A stretch of 29,276 bases of DNA, taken from the NCBI GenBank assembly GCA_934277435.1, contig CAKQUE010000014.1, forward strand, positions 1 to 29,276. Direction: 5' to 3'. Position numbers and translations under genes: made by a program. This document shows, piece after piece, positions 6,024 through 12,527 of this stretch. The stretch's first letter is position 1. The number at the start of each line of letters is the position of its first letter. The notes below the pieces were generated by a model that was not told where the DNA came from, did no database searches, and was given only the letters and a program-made list of their open reading frames with translations. The stretch is from an uncultured Alphaproteobacteria bacterium (GTDB lineage Bacteria > Pseudomonadota > Alphaproteobacteria > RF32 > CAG-239).

Positions 6024-8240
6024 TTAGTCGATTGCAATAGTATGATCATAAGCATAAGCTAATAATTGCGGGCGCACGCTGGTTTTGGTAGATTTCAGCA
6101 AACTGCGCACATAATCAGCGACATCTTCGTTTTTCATACTCAAAATCATTTTTTTTACATTGGCGTATGCGGCGCCGGATACCGAAAGATTACGATATCC
6201 CAAGCCAATCAAAACCATAGCCTCCAGCGGGTTGCTGGCCATTTCACCGCAAACAGAGCAATAAACTTTGTATTGACCAGCCTTGTCGACAATCATCTTC
6301 ATCAATTTCAAAAATGGAGCCGAAAGCACGTCATAACGGGCGGTAAGTCGCGGATTTCCTCGGTCGCAGGCAAAAACAAACTGATACAAATCATTTGTGC
6401 CGACCGAAACAAAATCGACCTGTTGTAAAATTTCATCAAGCTGGAATAGCACAGACGGCACTTCAATCATTATACCGACGTTTACTTTTTCTGCTGTTTG
6501 GTGACCGCGCTGTTTTTCGCGCTCATATTCCAGCATTAATGTTTCTTTGGCTTCCAAAAATTCTTCACAAGTTGATATCATCGGAAACATAACATTCAGC
6601 TCTTTTCCTGCGGCTGCTCGCAGCATAGCGCGAATTTGTTGCCGCAAAATGGAGCGCCGGTCAAGCGTGATGCGAATAGAGCGCCAGCCAATAGCCGGAT
6701 TATCTTCTTTAATTTCTCCCCAATAAGGCAAAAATTTATCCGAACCCACATCTAAACTGCGGAAAATTATTTTTTTATTATCCAAAGCCTCAAATAACCG
6801 GCTATATTGCTTGCGCTGGCTTTCCACATCAGGCATTTTGTCGGCATACATAAAAGTTATTTCCGTGCGATATAAGCCTATTCCGTCGCAATGAGTCGGC
6901 TTTATATAATCATAATCCAAATCCAAGCCATAATTCAGTGCCAAATTAATTTTGATATCATCTTTAGTTTTGGTTGTTTTTGAGCTCAAACTTTCCAATT
7001 CATCAAAAATTTTCTGCCGTCCGACAGATTTTTTTTGATATTCGTCAATTAGCTTTTCGCTTGGATTAGGGTATAACAGTCCTTCATCACCGTCAACAGC
7101 CACAATTTCACCGGCTTTTACCTCTTTTAAAACGCCATATATTTTGGCTATAACCGGAATATTCAGCGCCTTGGCCACGATAACCACGTGCAAAGTTGGT
7201 GAACATTCTTCAATTACCAAAGCTTTTATTTTGGCATAATTGTAGTCCATTAAATCAGCCGGTCCCATACTTTGGGCAATAATCACAATATCTTCATCGC
7301 CAGAAACAAAATTGCGCTCCACATCACCGCCAATAAATGCCCGCAGTCTATCCGAAACATCGCGCAAATCATAAAGTTTTTCTTTAATATAAGGGTCATT
7401 TGTGCTAGAAAGACGTCCCCACATATCTTCATAAACATGTTCTACAGCCGCTTCTGCAGTATAGCCTTTAGCAATATCAGCGCTAATTTTTTTATACCAG
7501 CCTTTATCCATGGCAAACATACGGTAGGCTTCCATAATTTCGGTAGTGTTTCCCATATAACTACTGGCTTGAGCTATTTTTTTATCAATATATTCCACCA
7601 TTTTGCGCTGGCCTTCGGCAAGTTTTGACTGTTCAAGCTCCACGTTATCGGCAAATATATTAACCAGCTCGCGCTGACGATAATGCAACACGGCTTTGCC
7701 GACGCCATAGCCTTTATTCATACTGACGCCGCGCAAAACATCTCGAACCACAATACCTTTTTCACGTATAATCTGGTTTTTATAATCTTCAAATATTCGT
7801 GACGATACTAAATCAACCAACGGCAAACATAGAGTTTCAGTTTCATCGATTTTTGCATCATCATACCCATCGGCATTATGTTTTAGCAAAACAATAACGC
7901 CGATTGTAATATGCAAACGAGTTATAGGAATGCAGATTTTTGAAATATTTTTTGAGGTATCTGCCGAAAATCGAACAATTTTGCTTGAAGCGCTGCTACC
8001 GATAATACCTTCTTCGTAACGGATATTATTTTTGTATTCATCTACATTATAACGCCCCATCAGCTCCAAATAATTTTCATCGACGGTAGCGTATAAAAGA
8101 GCACCGTCCGCTTTTAGCGAATCGACCAAAGACTTAAGAATTATATGGATTTTTTCAGGCATAGTAGATTTTGCGGATAATTCTTCGCTGATAATTTTTT
8201 GAATAGCCAGAGCCTCGCTGACAATGCCCGATGTGTTCAT
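6024..8240 (-). CDS. ptsP: PEP-protein phosphotransferase PtsP (EI-Ntr) with GAF domain
   Basis: First enzyme of the nitrogen phosphotransfer system: it takes phosphate from phosphoenolpyruvate and passes it to NPr, then EIIA-Ntr. The 738 residues hold an N-terminal GAF domain (about 1-160), an EI-N region, the swivelling phospho-histidine domain with His351 in SPTLHVVIVAK, and the PEP-binding barrel. Barrel landmarks are LDVGSDKFLPYWGE, NPAIGWRSIR, VGTNDLYQFVFACDRGNP and the catalytic Cys in CSVCGEMAS. The residues around the active His differ from the usual GGRTSH/TSHVAIVAR form, but the His stays. The start ATG has CAGGAT upstream. NPr and EIIA-Ntr genes are not in the window. The rodZ-like gene follows 40 bases downstream. 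Confidence 0.95.
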   Translation of the reverse strand: MNTSGIVSEALAIQKIISEELSAKSTMPEKIHIILKSLVDSLKADGALLYATVDENYLELMGRYNVDEYKNNIRYEEGIIGSSASSKIVRFSADTSKNISKICIPITRLHITIGVIVLLKHNADGYDDAKIDETETLCLPLVDLVSSRIFEDYKNQIIREKGIVVRDVLRGVSMNKGYGVGKAVLHYRQRELVNIFADNVELEQSKLAEGQRKMVEYIDKKIAQASSYMGNTTEIMEAYRMFAMDKGWYKKISADIAKGYTAEAAVEHVYEDMWGRLSSTNDPYIKEKLYDLRDVSDRLRAFIGGDVERNFVSGDEDIVIIAQSMGPADLMDYNYAKIKALVIEECSPTLHVVIVAKALNIPVIAKIYGVLKEVKAGEIVAVDGDEGLLYPNPSEKLIDEYQKKSVGRQKIFDELESLSSKTTKTKDDIKINLALNYGLDLDYDYIKPTHCDGIGLYRTEITFMYADKMPDVESQRKQYSRLFEALDNKKIIFRSLDVGSDKFLPYWGEIKEDNPAIGWRSIRITLDRRSILRQQIRAMLRAAAGKELNVMFPMISTCEEFLEAKETLMLEYEREKQRGHQTAEKVNVGIMIEVPSVLFQLDEILQQVDFVSVGTNDLYQFVFACDRGNPRLTARYDVLSAPFLKLMKMIVDKAGQYKVYCSVCGEMASNPLEAMVLIGLGYRNLSVSGAAYANVKKMILSMKNEDVADYVRSLLKSTKTSVRPQLLAYAYDHTIAID

Positions 8241-8270
8241 TTTAAAATCCTGTGTATTTCTAAATTATAG

Positions 8271-8298
8271 TTGCAACAATACATTTACTGTTTATACT
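8271..8298 (+). promoter_or_regulatory. Promoter of the cupin gene in a divergent gap
   Basis: TTGCAA (8271-8276) and TATACT (8293-8298) are 16 bases apart and about 40 bases before the cupin start. On the other strand a TATAAT (8269-8264) serves as a possible -10 for ptsP but has no good -35. The two promoters would share this 97-bp gap. Confidence 0.5.
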
Positions 8299-8337
8299 AC
8301 TTTTTACTTTATGTAAACACAAAAAAAGGAGAATAAA

Positions 8338-8703
8338 ATGGCTAATACTTATAAACGCGGGCAAAATGATAGACGCCCTTGGGGTACATGGGAAGTTATT
8401 GATTGCGGCGATGGTTTTTGCGTAAAACACATTGTGGTTGATCCAAATGGGATTTTATCTTTGCAGCTGCACCATGGTCGAGCTGAACATTGGAATATTG
8501 TGCGCGGCACCGCAACAGTGACACTCGGTGAAGAAATTATCGAGAAAAAAGCCGGCGAATCTGTGTATATTCCTGTAGAAACCAAGCACAGAATTCAAAA
8601 CACCACTACCGAACCAATGGAATTTATTGAAGTTCAAGTTGGTGAAAATCTTGATGAAAATGATATTGTCCGCTTTGAAGACAAGTATGGTCGCACAAAA
8701 TAA
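8338..8703 (+). CDS. Cupin of the mannose-6-phosphate isomerase type
   Basis: A free-standing 121-residue cupin resembling the C-terminal isomerase domain of AlgA/ManC. Those enzymes interconvert mannose-6-phosphate and fructose-6-phosphate with a bound divalent metal. The signature is present: RPWGTWEV at 13-20, metal ligands in LQLHHGRAEHW (His46, Glu50, His51 region), ESVYIPVETKHRIQN with His84, then FIEVQVGENLDENDIVRFEDKYGR. No nucleotidyltransferase domain is attached or adjacent, so a role in GDP-mannose supply is only possible. A good GGAG lies just before the ATG. An inverted repeat at 8732 separates it from the ApaG-like gene on the same strand. Confidence 0.85.
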   Translation: MANTYKRGQNDRRPWGTWEVIDCGDGFCVKHIVVDPNGILSLQLHHGRAEHWNIVRGTATVTLGEEIIEKKAGESVYIPVETKHRIQNTTTEPMEFIEVQVGENLDENDIVRFEDKYGRTK

Positions 8704-8731
8704 ACTTTTTGTGCATAAGTCTGGCATTTTG

Positions 8732-8796
8732 AAGAATCCCTCTTGAACTTTTTAAAAGGTTAATGAATCCTTAACGTAAAGTTTGGAGGGATTCTT
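8732..8796 (+). promoter_or_regulatory. Long inverted repeat carrying the ribosome binding site of the next gene
   Basis: AAGAATCCCTC (8732-8742) pairs perfectly with GAGGGATTCTT (8786-8796). The stem continues imperfectly (TTGAACTTT with AAAGTTTG at 8778-8785), and an inner GTTAA/TTAAC pair caps it. The 3' arm holds GGAGGG, the Shine-Dalgarno of the gene starting at 8799. It may be a terminator for the cupin gene (weak TTTT), a translation switch, or both. Confidence 0.7.
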
Positions 8797-8798
8797 TT

Positions 8799-9203
8799 AT
8801 GTTAGAAAATTTTGATTATTCTACTATGCAAACAGGCGATATCATGGTTTCGGCTTGCCAAGAATTGTTGGAAGGAAATGAATCCCGTCATGAGCTTTGG
8901 GGCTATATGCTGCGTATTGAAAATAATTCTAATGAACGTATACGCTTGCTGGCTAAAGACTTGTGTATTACTGACGAAAACGGTAACAGCCGCTGCTTGC
9001 CGAGTTTAGGTTTTAACGGTGAACTTCCTGATTTAGAACCTGGTGAATGCTTTGAATTTGAAGATACTGCTCAACTAGACGGTGCTGCCGCTGTTATTTA
9101 TGGCTATTGCAAAGCTCTTACCACAAAAGGAAAAGAACTCAAAATTAAATTACCAGTAATTAATTTGAGTTCTTCTAAAAATTCTTCAGTTTGTTTTTGC
9201 TGA
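8799..9203 (+). CDS. ApaG-domain (DUF525) protein
   Basis: A 134-residue protein with the ApaG beta-sandwich pattern: ELWGYMLRIENNSNERIRLLAKDLCITDENG, then PGECFEFEDTAQLDGAAAVIYGYC, then KLPVINL. The biochemical role of ApaG proteins is not settled; a link to diadenosine tetraphosphate metabolism comes from the apaGH operon of enterobacteria. The canonical GEGVVG loop is replaced by PSLGFNGELPDL, and an extra Ser/Cys-rich tail (SSVCFC) ends the protein, so it is a diverged member. apaH is not adjacent. The ATG is preceded by GGAGGG within a hairpin. Its stop codon directly abuts the stop of the minus-strand lipoprotein gene. Confidence 0.75.
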   Translation: MLENFDYSTMQTGDIMVSACQELLEGNESRHELWGYMLRIENNSNERIRLLAKDLCITDENGNSRCLPSLGFNGELPDLEPGECFEFEDTAQLDGAAAVIYGYCKALTTKGKELKIKLPVINLSSSKNSSVCFC

Positions 9204-9812
9204 TTAATATTCAGTAATAGAAGTGTTGCCTTTTACATACATATTCAGATATTTCTGAATGTTCATTTCCATATGTTCATCAAAAGCATTAAACAGTTTT
9301 ACGACCATTTCATTCCAATATTTTTCTTTGTCTTCAATATTGGTGTCGATTGGCATACTCAGCTCGCGATACGCTTCAACAGAAGTCTGAGCAGATGATT
9401 TGTTATCGGTAACTTTGAGCAACACACTCAGATTCGCATGATATTTTAATCTATCTTTTTGCAGCAGCTGTTCAGCTTTTTCTTCTTTTTCGGTCACGCT
9501 AGCATCTTTAATAATGAACTCTGCTACGCGGTCAGACGAATAGTCAACGGCTTCCAAGCGTTCATCAGCCCAAGTTTTGGCTGTTTTTTCAATAGAAATC
9601 GGGAATAAATGCTCAACATTTGGACGAGTAAAAGATGGGGTAAACTCAGATTTTACTTCAATTTTTTTAACCATTAACTCAATTGGCTTTTTGTTGTCAA
9701 AATGCAAATCGCTATATTTTTCCGGAGCCGCTTCATTGTTGTTCATAGTTGAACATGCGCTCAAAATTCCGGCAAAAGAAACCGCACAAAATGTTTTGAA
9801 AAAACTTGTCAT
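9204..9812 (-). CDS. Small predicted lipoprotein, function unknown
   Basis: A 202-residue protein whose N-terminus (MTSFFKTFCAVSFAGILSAC) is a lipoprotein signal with lipobox LSAC, so it is expected to be anchored in an envelope membrane. After the Cys comes a polar domain with no catalytic motif I recognise (PNVEHLFPISIEKTAKTW, FIIKDASVTEKEEKAEQLLQ). The start is uncertain. ATG 9827 gives five more residues, but ATG 9812 puts the positive charges and hydrophobic stretch in standard order and has GGGG at 9 bases. The hairpin at 9820-9864 covers both options. It follows hslO in the same direction by about 80 bases. Confidence 0.75.
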   Translation of the reverse strand: MTSFFKTFCAVSFAGILSACSTMNNNEAAPEKYSDLHFDNKKPIELMVKKIEVKSEFTPSFTRPNVEHLFPISIEKTAKTWADERLEAVDYSSDRVAEFIIKDASVTEKEEKAEQLLQKDRLKYHANLSVLLKVTDNKSSAQTSVEAYRELSMPIDTNIEDKEKYWNEMVVKLFNAFDEHMEMNIQKYLNMYVKGNTSITEY

Positions 9813-9819
9813 ATTATTA

Positions 9820-9864
9820 TACCCCATAAGTTGAACCTAATATTTAGGTCTAACTTACAGGGTA
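9820..9864 (-). promoter_or_regulatory. Symmetric inverted repeat over the lipoprotein start region
   Basis: Three nested perfect blocks with equal spacers: TACCC (9820-9824) with GGGTA (9860-9864), TAAGTT (9827-9832) with AACTTA (9852-9857), and CCTAA (9836-9840) with TTAGG (9844-9848), with a 3-nt loop. On the minus strand the 3' arm carries the GGGG in front of ATG 9812 and includes ATG 9827. It could be an hslO-lipoprotein intercistronic control hairpin or a DNA operator. There is no T run, so a terminator is unlikely. Confidence 0.65.
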
Positions 9865-9892
9865 AAGTTTAAGATATGCTTAAAAATTAAGC

Positions 9893-10798
9893 TTAATGTT
9901 TCAAAAGTTCGCCTTTATCAAAAGAATAAACTTGTCCGCAAAAATTGCAAGTTGCGGTGATTTTACCGTTTTCTACCATATCATTGATGTCGTCTTCTTT
10001 CATAGAGCTTAAAGTAGTCAACAGTTTTTCGCGGCTGCAGCGACAGCCAAAGTAATATTCGTTGGCCTTTACAACGCGTACCTGATGTTCATGGAACAAG
10101 CGGAACAAAATATCGTCAGCGGTCAAACGGCCGTCAAACATTTCCGCCGCGGTCAAGCTATCTAATAATATTTTATCTTCATTCCATTTTTCGGCAATGT
10201 CTTCTTCGCTTTCTGTAATTTCCTTACCGCCGGCCGTTGGCATTTTCTGAATTAAAATACCGGCAGCTTGCCAATAATCTCCATTCTTGTTCAGGTACAA
10301 ATGTAAATGGGTGTCAATTTGCTCGGAATATTTAAAATAACGCAAAGCGCAGGCTTCCAATGTGTTGCCTTGCAAATCCACAACTCCTTGATATAAGTCT
10401 GTTCCTTTTCCTTGGTCAATCGTAAAAATCAAACTACCCTTGCCAAGCCAAAACGGCGCTGCTTCCAATTCGCCCTCAGTTTTTCGCAAAGCCTGCGCCT
10501 CTTTCATCTTCTGTTCATCAAATCTGGCGGTTGCACGCACTTTACCTTCAGAGGTAACGTCAGTAACTAAATCAGAAATTGGACCATCGCCTTGAATTTG
10601 CAGGGTAAATAGACCATCAAACTTCATAAGGCTTGCGAGCATAACGCCCAAAGCTGTAGTTTCGGCTACTGCCGCTCCCACATTGTCCGGATATTTGTGA
10701 TGAGAAAACACTTCAGACAAAACATTATCCAAGCGCACCAAACGCCCGCGAAACGCATTGTTATCCAAATTAAAGGAAACGCATTTATCTTTATTCAT
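9893..10798 (-). CDS. hslO: Redox-regulated chaperone Hsp33
   Basis: Holdase activated by oxidation, protecting cytosolic proteins during oxidative and heat stress. Over 301 residues the N-terminal Hsp33 domain is followed by the zinc redox switch with the CxC and CxxC pairs: Cys252 and Cys254 in GCRCSREK, Cys284 and Cys287 in CNFCGQVYSF. All four zinc ligands are present, so the switch should work. The N-terminus MNKDKCVSFNLDN and the LDSLTAAEMFDGRLTADDILFRLF linker fit the family. Shine-Dalgarno is weak. It diverges from recX across a short gap, and the lipoprotein gene follows downstream. Confidence 0.97.
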   Translation of the reverse strand: MNKDKCVSFNLDNNAFRGRLVRLDNVLSEVFSHHKYPDNVGAAVAETTALGVMLASLMKFDGLFTLQIQGDGPISDLVTDVTSEGKVRATARFDEQKMKEAQALRKTEGELEAAPFWLGKGSLIFTIDQGKGTDLYQGVVDLQGNTLEACALRYFKYSEQIDTHLHLYLNKNGDYWQAAGILIQKMPTAGGKEITESEEDIAEKWNEDKILLDSLTAAEMFDGRLTADDILFRLFHEHQVRVVKANEYYFGCRCSREKLLTTLSSMKEDDINDMVENGKITATCNFCGQVYSFDKGELLKH

Positions 10799-10873
10799 CT
10801 TTTAAAAACCTCTTTGTGATTAAACTATTGTTCTATTATGCTAGAATTTAGGTTAAATAAGGAGATATTTCAA

Positions 10874-11455
10874 GTGAGTTACGAAAATAATCCCGAAGAA
10901 GAACAAAAAAAACGCAAGCGTCCGGCAAAAAAAATCACACCGCAGCGACTAAAGAATATCGGGTTATATTATTTAAAACGTTTTGAATCTTCGGTAGAAA
11001 ATCTTCGTTCGGTTTTGCAAAAACGAGTTAATCAATATGCGCGAGAAAATCCTGATTTTAACAAAGAAGAGGCTTATCAATGGGTGGAAAATGTTTTGGC
11101 GGAGTTTGAAAAGCTGCATTATCTTGATGATGAGCGTTTTACGGAAATTAAAGTCCGACATTATCTTTCTACCGGCAAACCGGCTCGCTATATTCAAAAC
11201 AAACTGCGTGAAAAAGGTATTGCCAATGCGCAAATTGAAGAAATGCTGGACGACTTTGGCTATAATCCGCAAGAAATGGCTCTAAAATTGGCAAAGCGTA
11301 AAAAAATCGGTCCATTCCGCCCTGATGAGGAAACTCGTAAGCTTAATAGGCAAAAAGATATGGCTGCCTTAATCCGCGCCGGTTTTGATTATGATGTTGT
11401 ATCCGAAATTATGGGAATGGATTTTATTGCCGATGATAGGGATGATGATTTATAA
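10874..11455 (+). CDS. recX: Regulatory protein RecX
   Basis: Modulates RecA by capping or destabilising its filament. The protein is 193 residues, mostly helical, with the three-helix repeats of RecX: YYLKRFESSVENLRSVLQKR, then YQWVENVLAEFEKLHYLDDERF, then YIQNKLREKGIANAQIEEML, and a C-terminal IRAGFDYDVVSEIMG. The frame is open from an ATG at 10838, but that ATG has no ribosome binding site. AAGGAGAT at 10859-10866 sits 8 bases before GTG 10874, which I take as the start. The 3' end overlaps the 3' end of rlmH by 32 bp on the opposite strand. recA is not in the window. Confidence 0.9.
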   Translation: MSYENNPEEEQKKRKRPAKKITPQRLKNIGLYYLKRFESSVENLRSVLQKRVNQYARENPDFNKEEAYQWVENVLAEFEKLHYLDDERFTEIKVRHYLSTGKPARYIQNKLREKGIANAQIEEMLDDFGYNPQEMALKLAKRKKIGPFRPDEETRKLNRQKDMAALIRAGFDYDVVSEIMGMDFIADDRDDDL

Positions 11456-11864
11456 TTGTCTGCATACGATAAATTTGTTCGCTTAAAACCGCCCGCATCA
11501 ACATGTGCGGCAAAGTGAGTTTGCCAAACGAAAGAATTAAATCCGCTTTGTCGCGGGTAGATTGCAAATGCCCGTCCGCGCCGCCGATTAAAAAACAAAT
11601 TTCTGAACAGCCGTCAAGAATCCAGTGCTCAACTTTAGACGCCAATTCCATACTGGAAATATTTACTCCGCGTTCGTCAAGCACAATCACTTTAGCGCCG
11701 TTAGGAATCGAGTTCTGCAAAAATTTAGCTTCGTCTTCTTGAGTGGAATTGTCTTTTTCTTTAATAATCACATCCCAGCCCGAACGTTTAACATATTCGG
11801 CGATTATTGCCGCTTCCGGTGAGCCGTGTTTGCATTTTCCGATAGCTAAAATCAACGCTTTCAT
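11424..11864 (-). CDS. rlmH: 23S rRNA pseudouridine-1915 N3-methyltransferase RlmH
   Basis: SPOUT-class enzyme that methylates pseudouridine 1915 in helix 69 of 23S rRNA in the assembled ribosome, using S-adenosylmethionine. The 146 residues carry VIVLDERG at 59-66, the knot loop FLIGGADG at 91-98, LPHMLMR at 118-124, EQIYR at 129-133 and the terminal HPYHR at 141-145. It is slightly shorter than the usual 155 or so. GGAG precedes the ATG, and a good promoter lies just upstream (11886-11914), so it is transcribed on its own. Its tail overlaps recX by 32 bp. Confidence 0.97.
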   Translation of the reverse strand: MKALILAIGKCKHGSPEAAIIAEYVKRSGWDVIIKEKDNSTQEDEAKFLQNSIPNGAKVIVLDERGVNISSMELASKVEHWILDGCSEICFLIGGADGHLQSTRDKADLILSFGKLTLPHMLMRAVLSEQIYRMQTIINHHPYHRQ

Positions 11865-11885
11865 TTATTTTCTCCATTTTTGCAG

Positions 11886-11914
11886 ATAATACAAACTTTT
11901 CTGTATCATTACAA
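11886..11914 (-). promoter_or_regulatory. Promoter of rlmH
   Basis: On the minus strand TTGTAA (11914-11909), 17 bases, TATTAT (11891-11886). The expected start is near 11879, about 15 bases before the rlmH ATG, leaving a very short leader with the GGAG. Confidence 0.6.
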
Positions 11915-11954
11915 CAAAACAGAACAAATAATGCATAAAAAATTGACTATATTT

Positions 11955-11991
11955 AAAAAAAGAAAACCTCCTAGCCGAGTAGCAGGGAGGT
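11955..11991 (-). terminator. Terminator of the four-motif RNA
   Basis: On the minus strand ACCTCC (11991-11986) pairs with GGAGGT (11971-11966), with an inner GC/GC pair, followed by TTTC and seven T residues (down to 11955). It faces away from tsf and has no protein gene directly upstream, so it marks the end of a separate RNA. Confidence 0.8.
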
Positions 11992-12405
11992 AAAGAATTA
12001 TAAGGCTGATTTGTTCAGGATACTTATTTCTTTATGTAACTGTAAAGGAAATGACATTATACTAATTAATGTCCGACAGGAGACGCTCTAATCATAGCTG
12101 GAAGTTAAATAACATTAATCATTAAGTTGTTACTAACATGGAGCTCTAATCATATTAAAACGGTTTTAAATATTTACGTAAACAAATCATACACAGGTTA
12201 CGAATATAAAAGCGTTTTTAAGGAGGTCTAATCATATTACACAGTTTTTAATATATACGGAACGATTCTTAATATAAAAAACTATCTAAGGTGCTCTAAC
12301 CATAAGCGGCAATTTAAGTTAAACATTTAAATTCAATCAAAAATTGGGTCTGTCGCGAATTCTATTTCCTTTGTTTATAAAAATTATCATAATTATTTAA
12401 TTTAT
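11955..12405 (-). ncRNA. Candidate noncoding RNA with four anti-Shine-Dalgarno linker motifs
   Basis: Between tsf and rlmH the minus strand has a strong promoter, about 450 nt without a gene, and an intrinsic terminator. In 5' to 3' order of the RNA, four near-identical linkers occur: UAUGGUUAGAG-CACC (12304), UAUGAUUAGAC-CUCC (12236), UAUGAUUAGAG-CUCC (12154) and UAUGAUUAGAG-CGUCUCC (12096). Spacing is 68, 82 and 58 nt. Each is flanked by a hairpin of unrelated loop sequence: stems 12306-12315 with 12341-12356, 12243-12249 with 12277-12283, 12157-12168 with 12207-12218, and 12104-12113 with 12126-12137. Motif conserved and single-stranded, hairpins variable: this looks like a multi-site regulatory RNA. 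The CUCC/CCUCCUU parts could pair with mRNA ribosome binding sites or rRNA-like targets. I do not recognise a known family. Confidence 0.65.
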
Positions 12406-12411
12406 GTATTA

Positions 12412-12440
12412 CATATATCATGACAAAAAACATTTGTCAA
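12412..12440 (-). promoter_or_regulatory. Strong promoter of the four-motif RNA
   Basis: On the minus strand TTGACA (12440-12435, perfect -35), 17 bases, TATATG (12417-12412) preceded by TGA as an extended -10. An inverted repeat TGACAAA...TTTGTCA (12421-12439) overlaps the -35 and spacer and could be an operator. The start is expected near 12405. Confidence 0.7.
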
Positions 12441-12472
12441 TAGTTTTTTTGTATATTTTTGTCTTTTTTTAT

Positions 12473-12500
12473 AAAAAAATTCCGCTCATAAAGAACGGAA
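12473..12500 (-). terminator. Terminator of tsf
   Basis: On the minus strand TTCCGTTC (12500-12493) pairs with GAGCGGAA (12487-12480, one G-U), followed by seven T residues. It separates the rpsB-tsf unit from the RNA promoter just downstream. Confidence 0.85.
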
Positions 12501-12527
12501 CTTTTAATAAAGAATTTTAAGCTAAAA

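Noticed and set aside
10838..10873. ATG start of recX at 10838
   Set aside because: No ribosome binding site there; AAGGAGAT is placed correctly for GTG 10874.
12086..12304. CRISPR array from the four CTCTAATCATA repeats
   Set aside because: The repeats are only about 11-16 bp, spacing is irregular (58, 82, 68), the intervening segments are self-complementary hairpins, and no cas gene is present.
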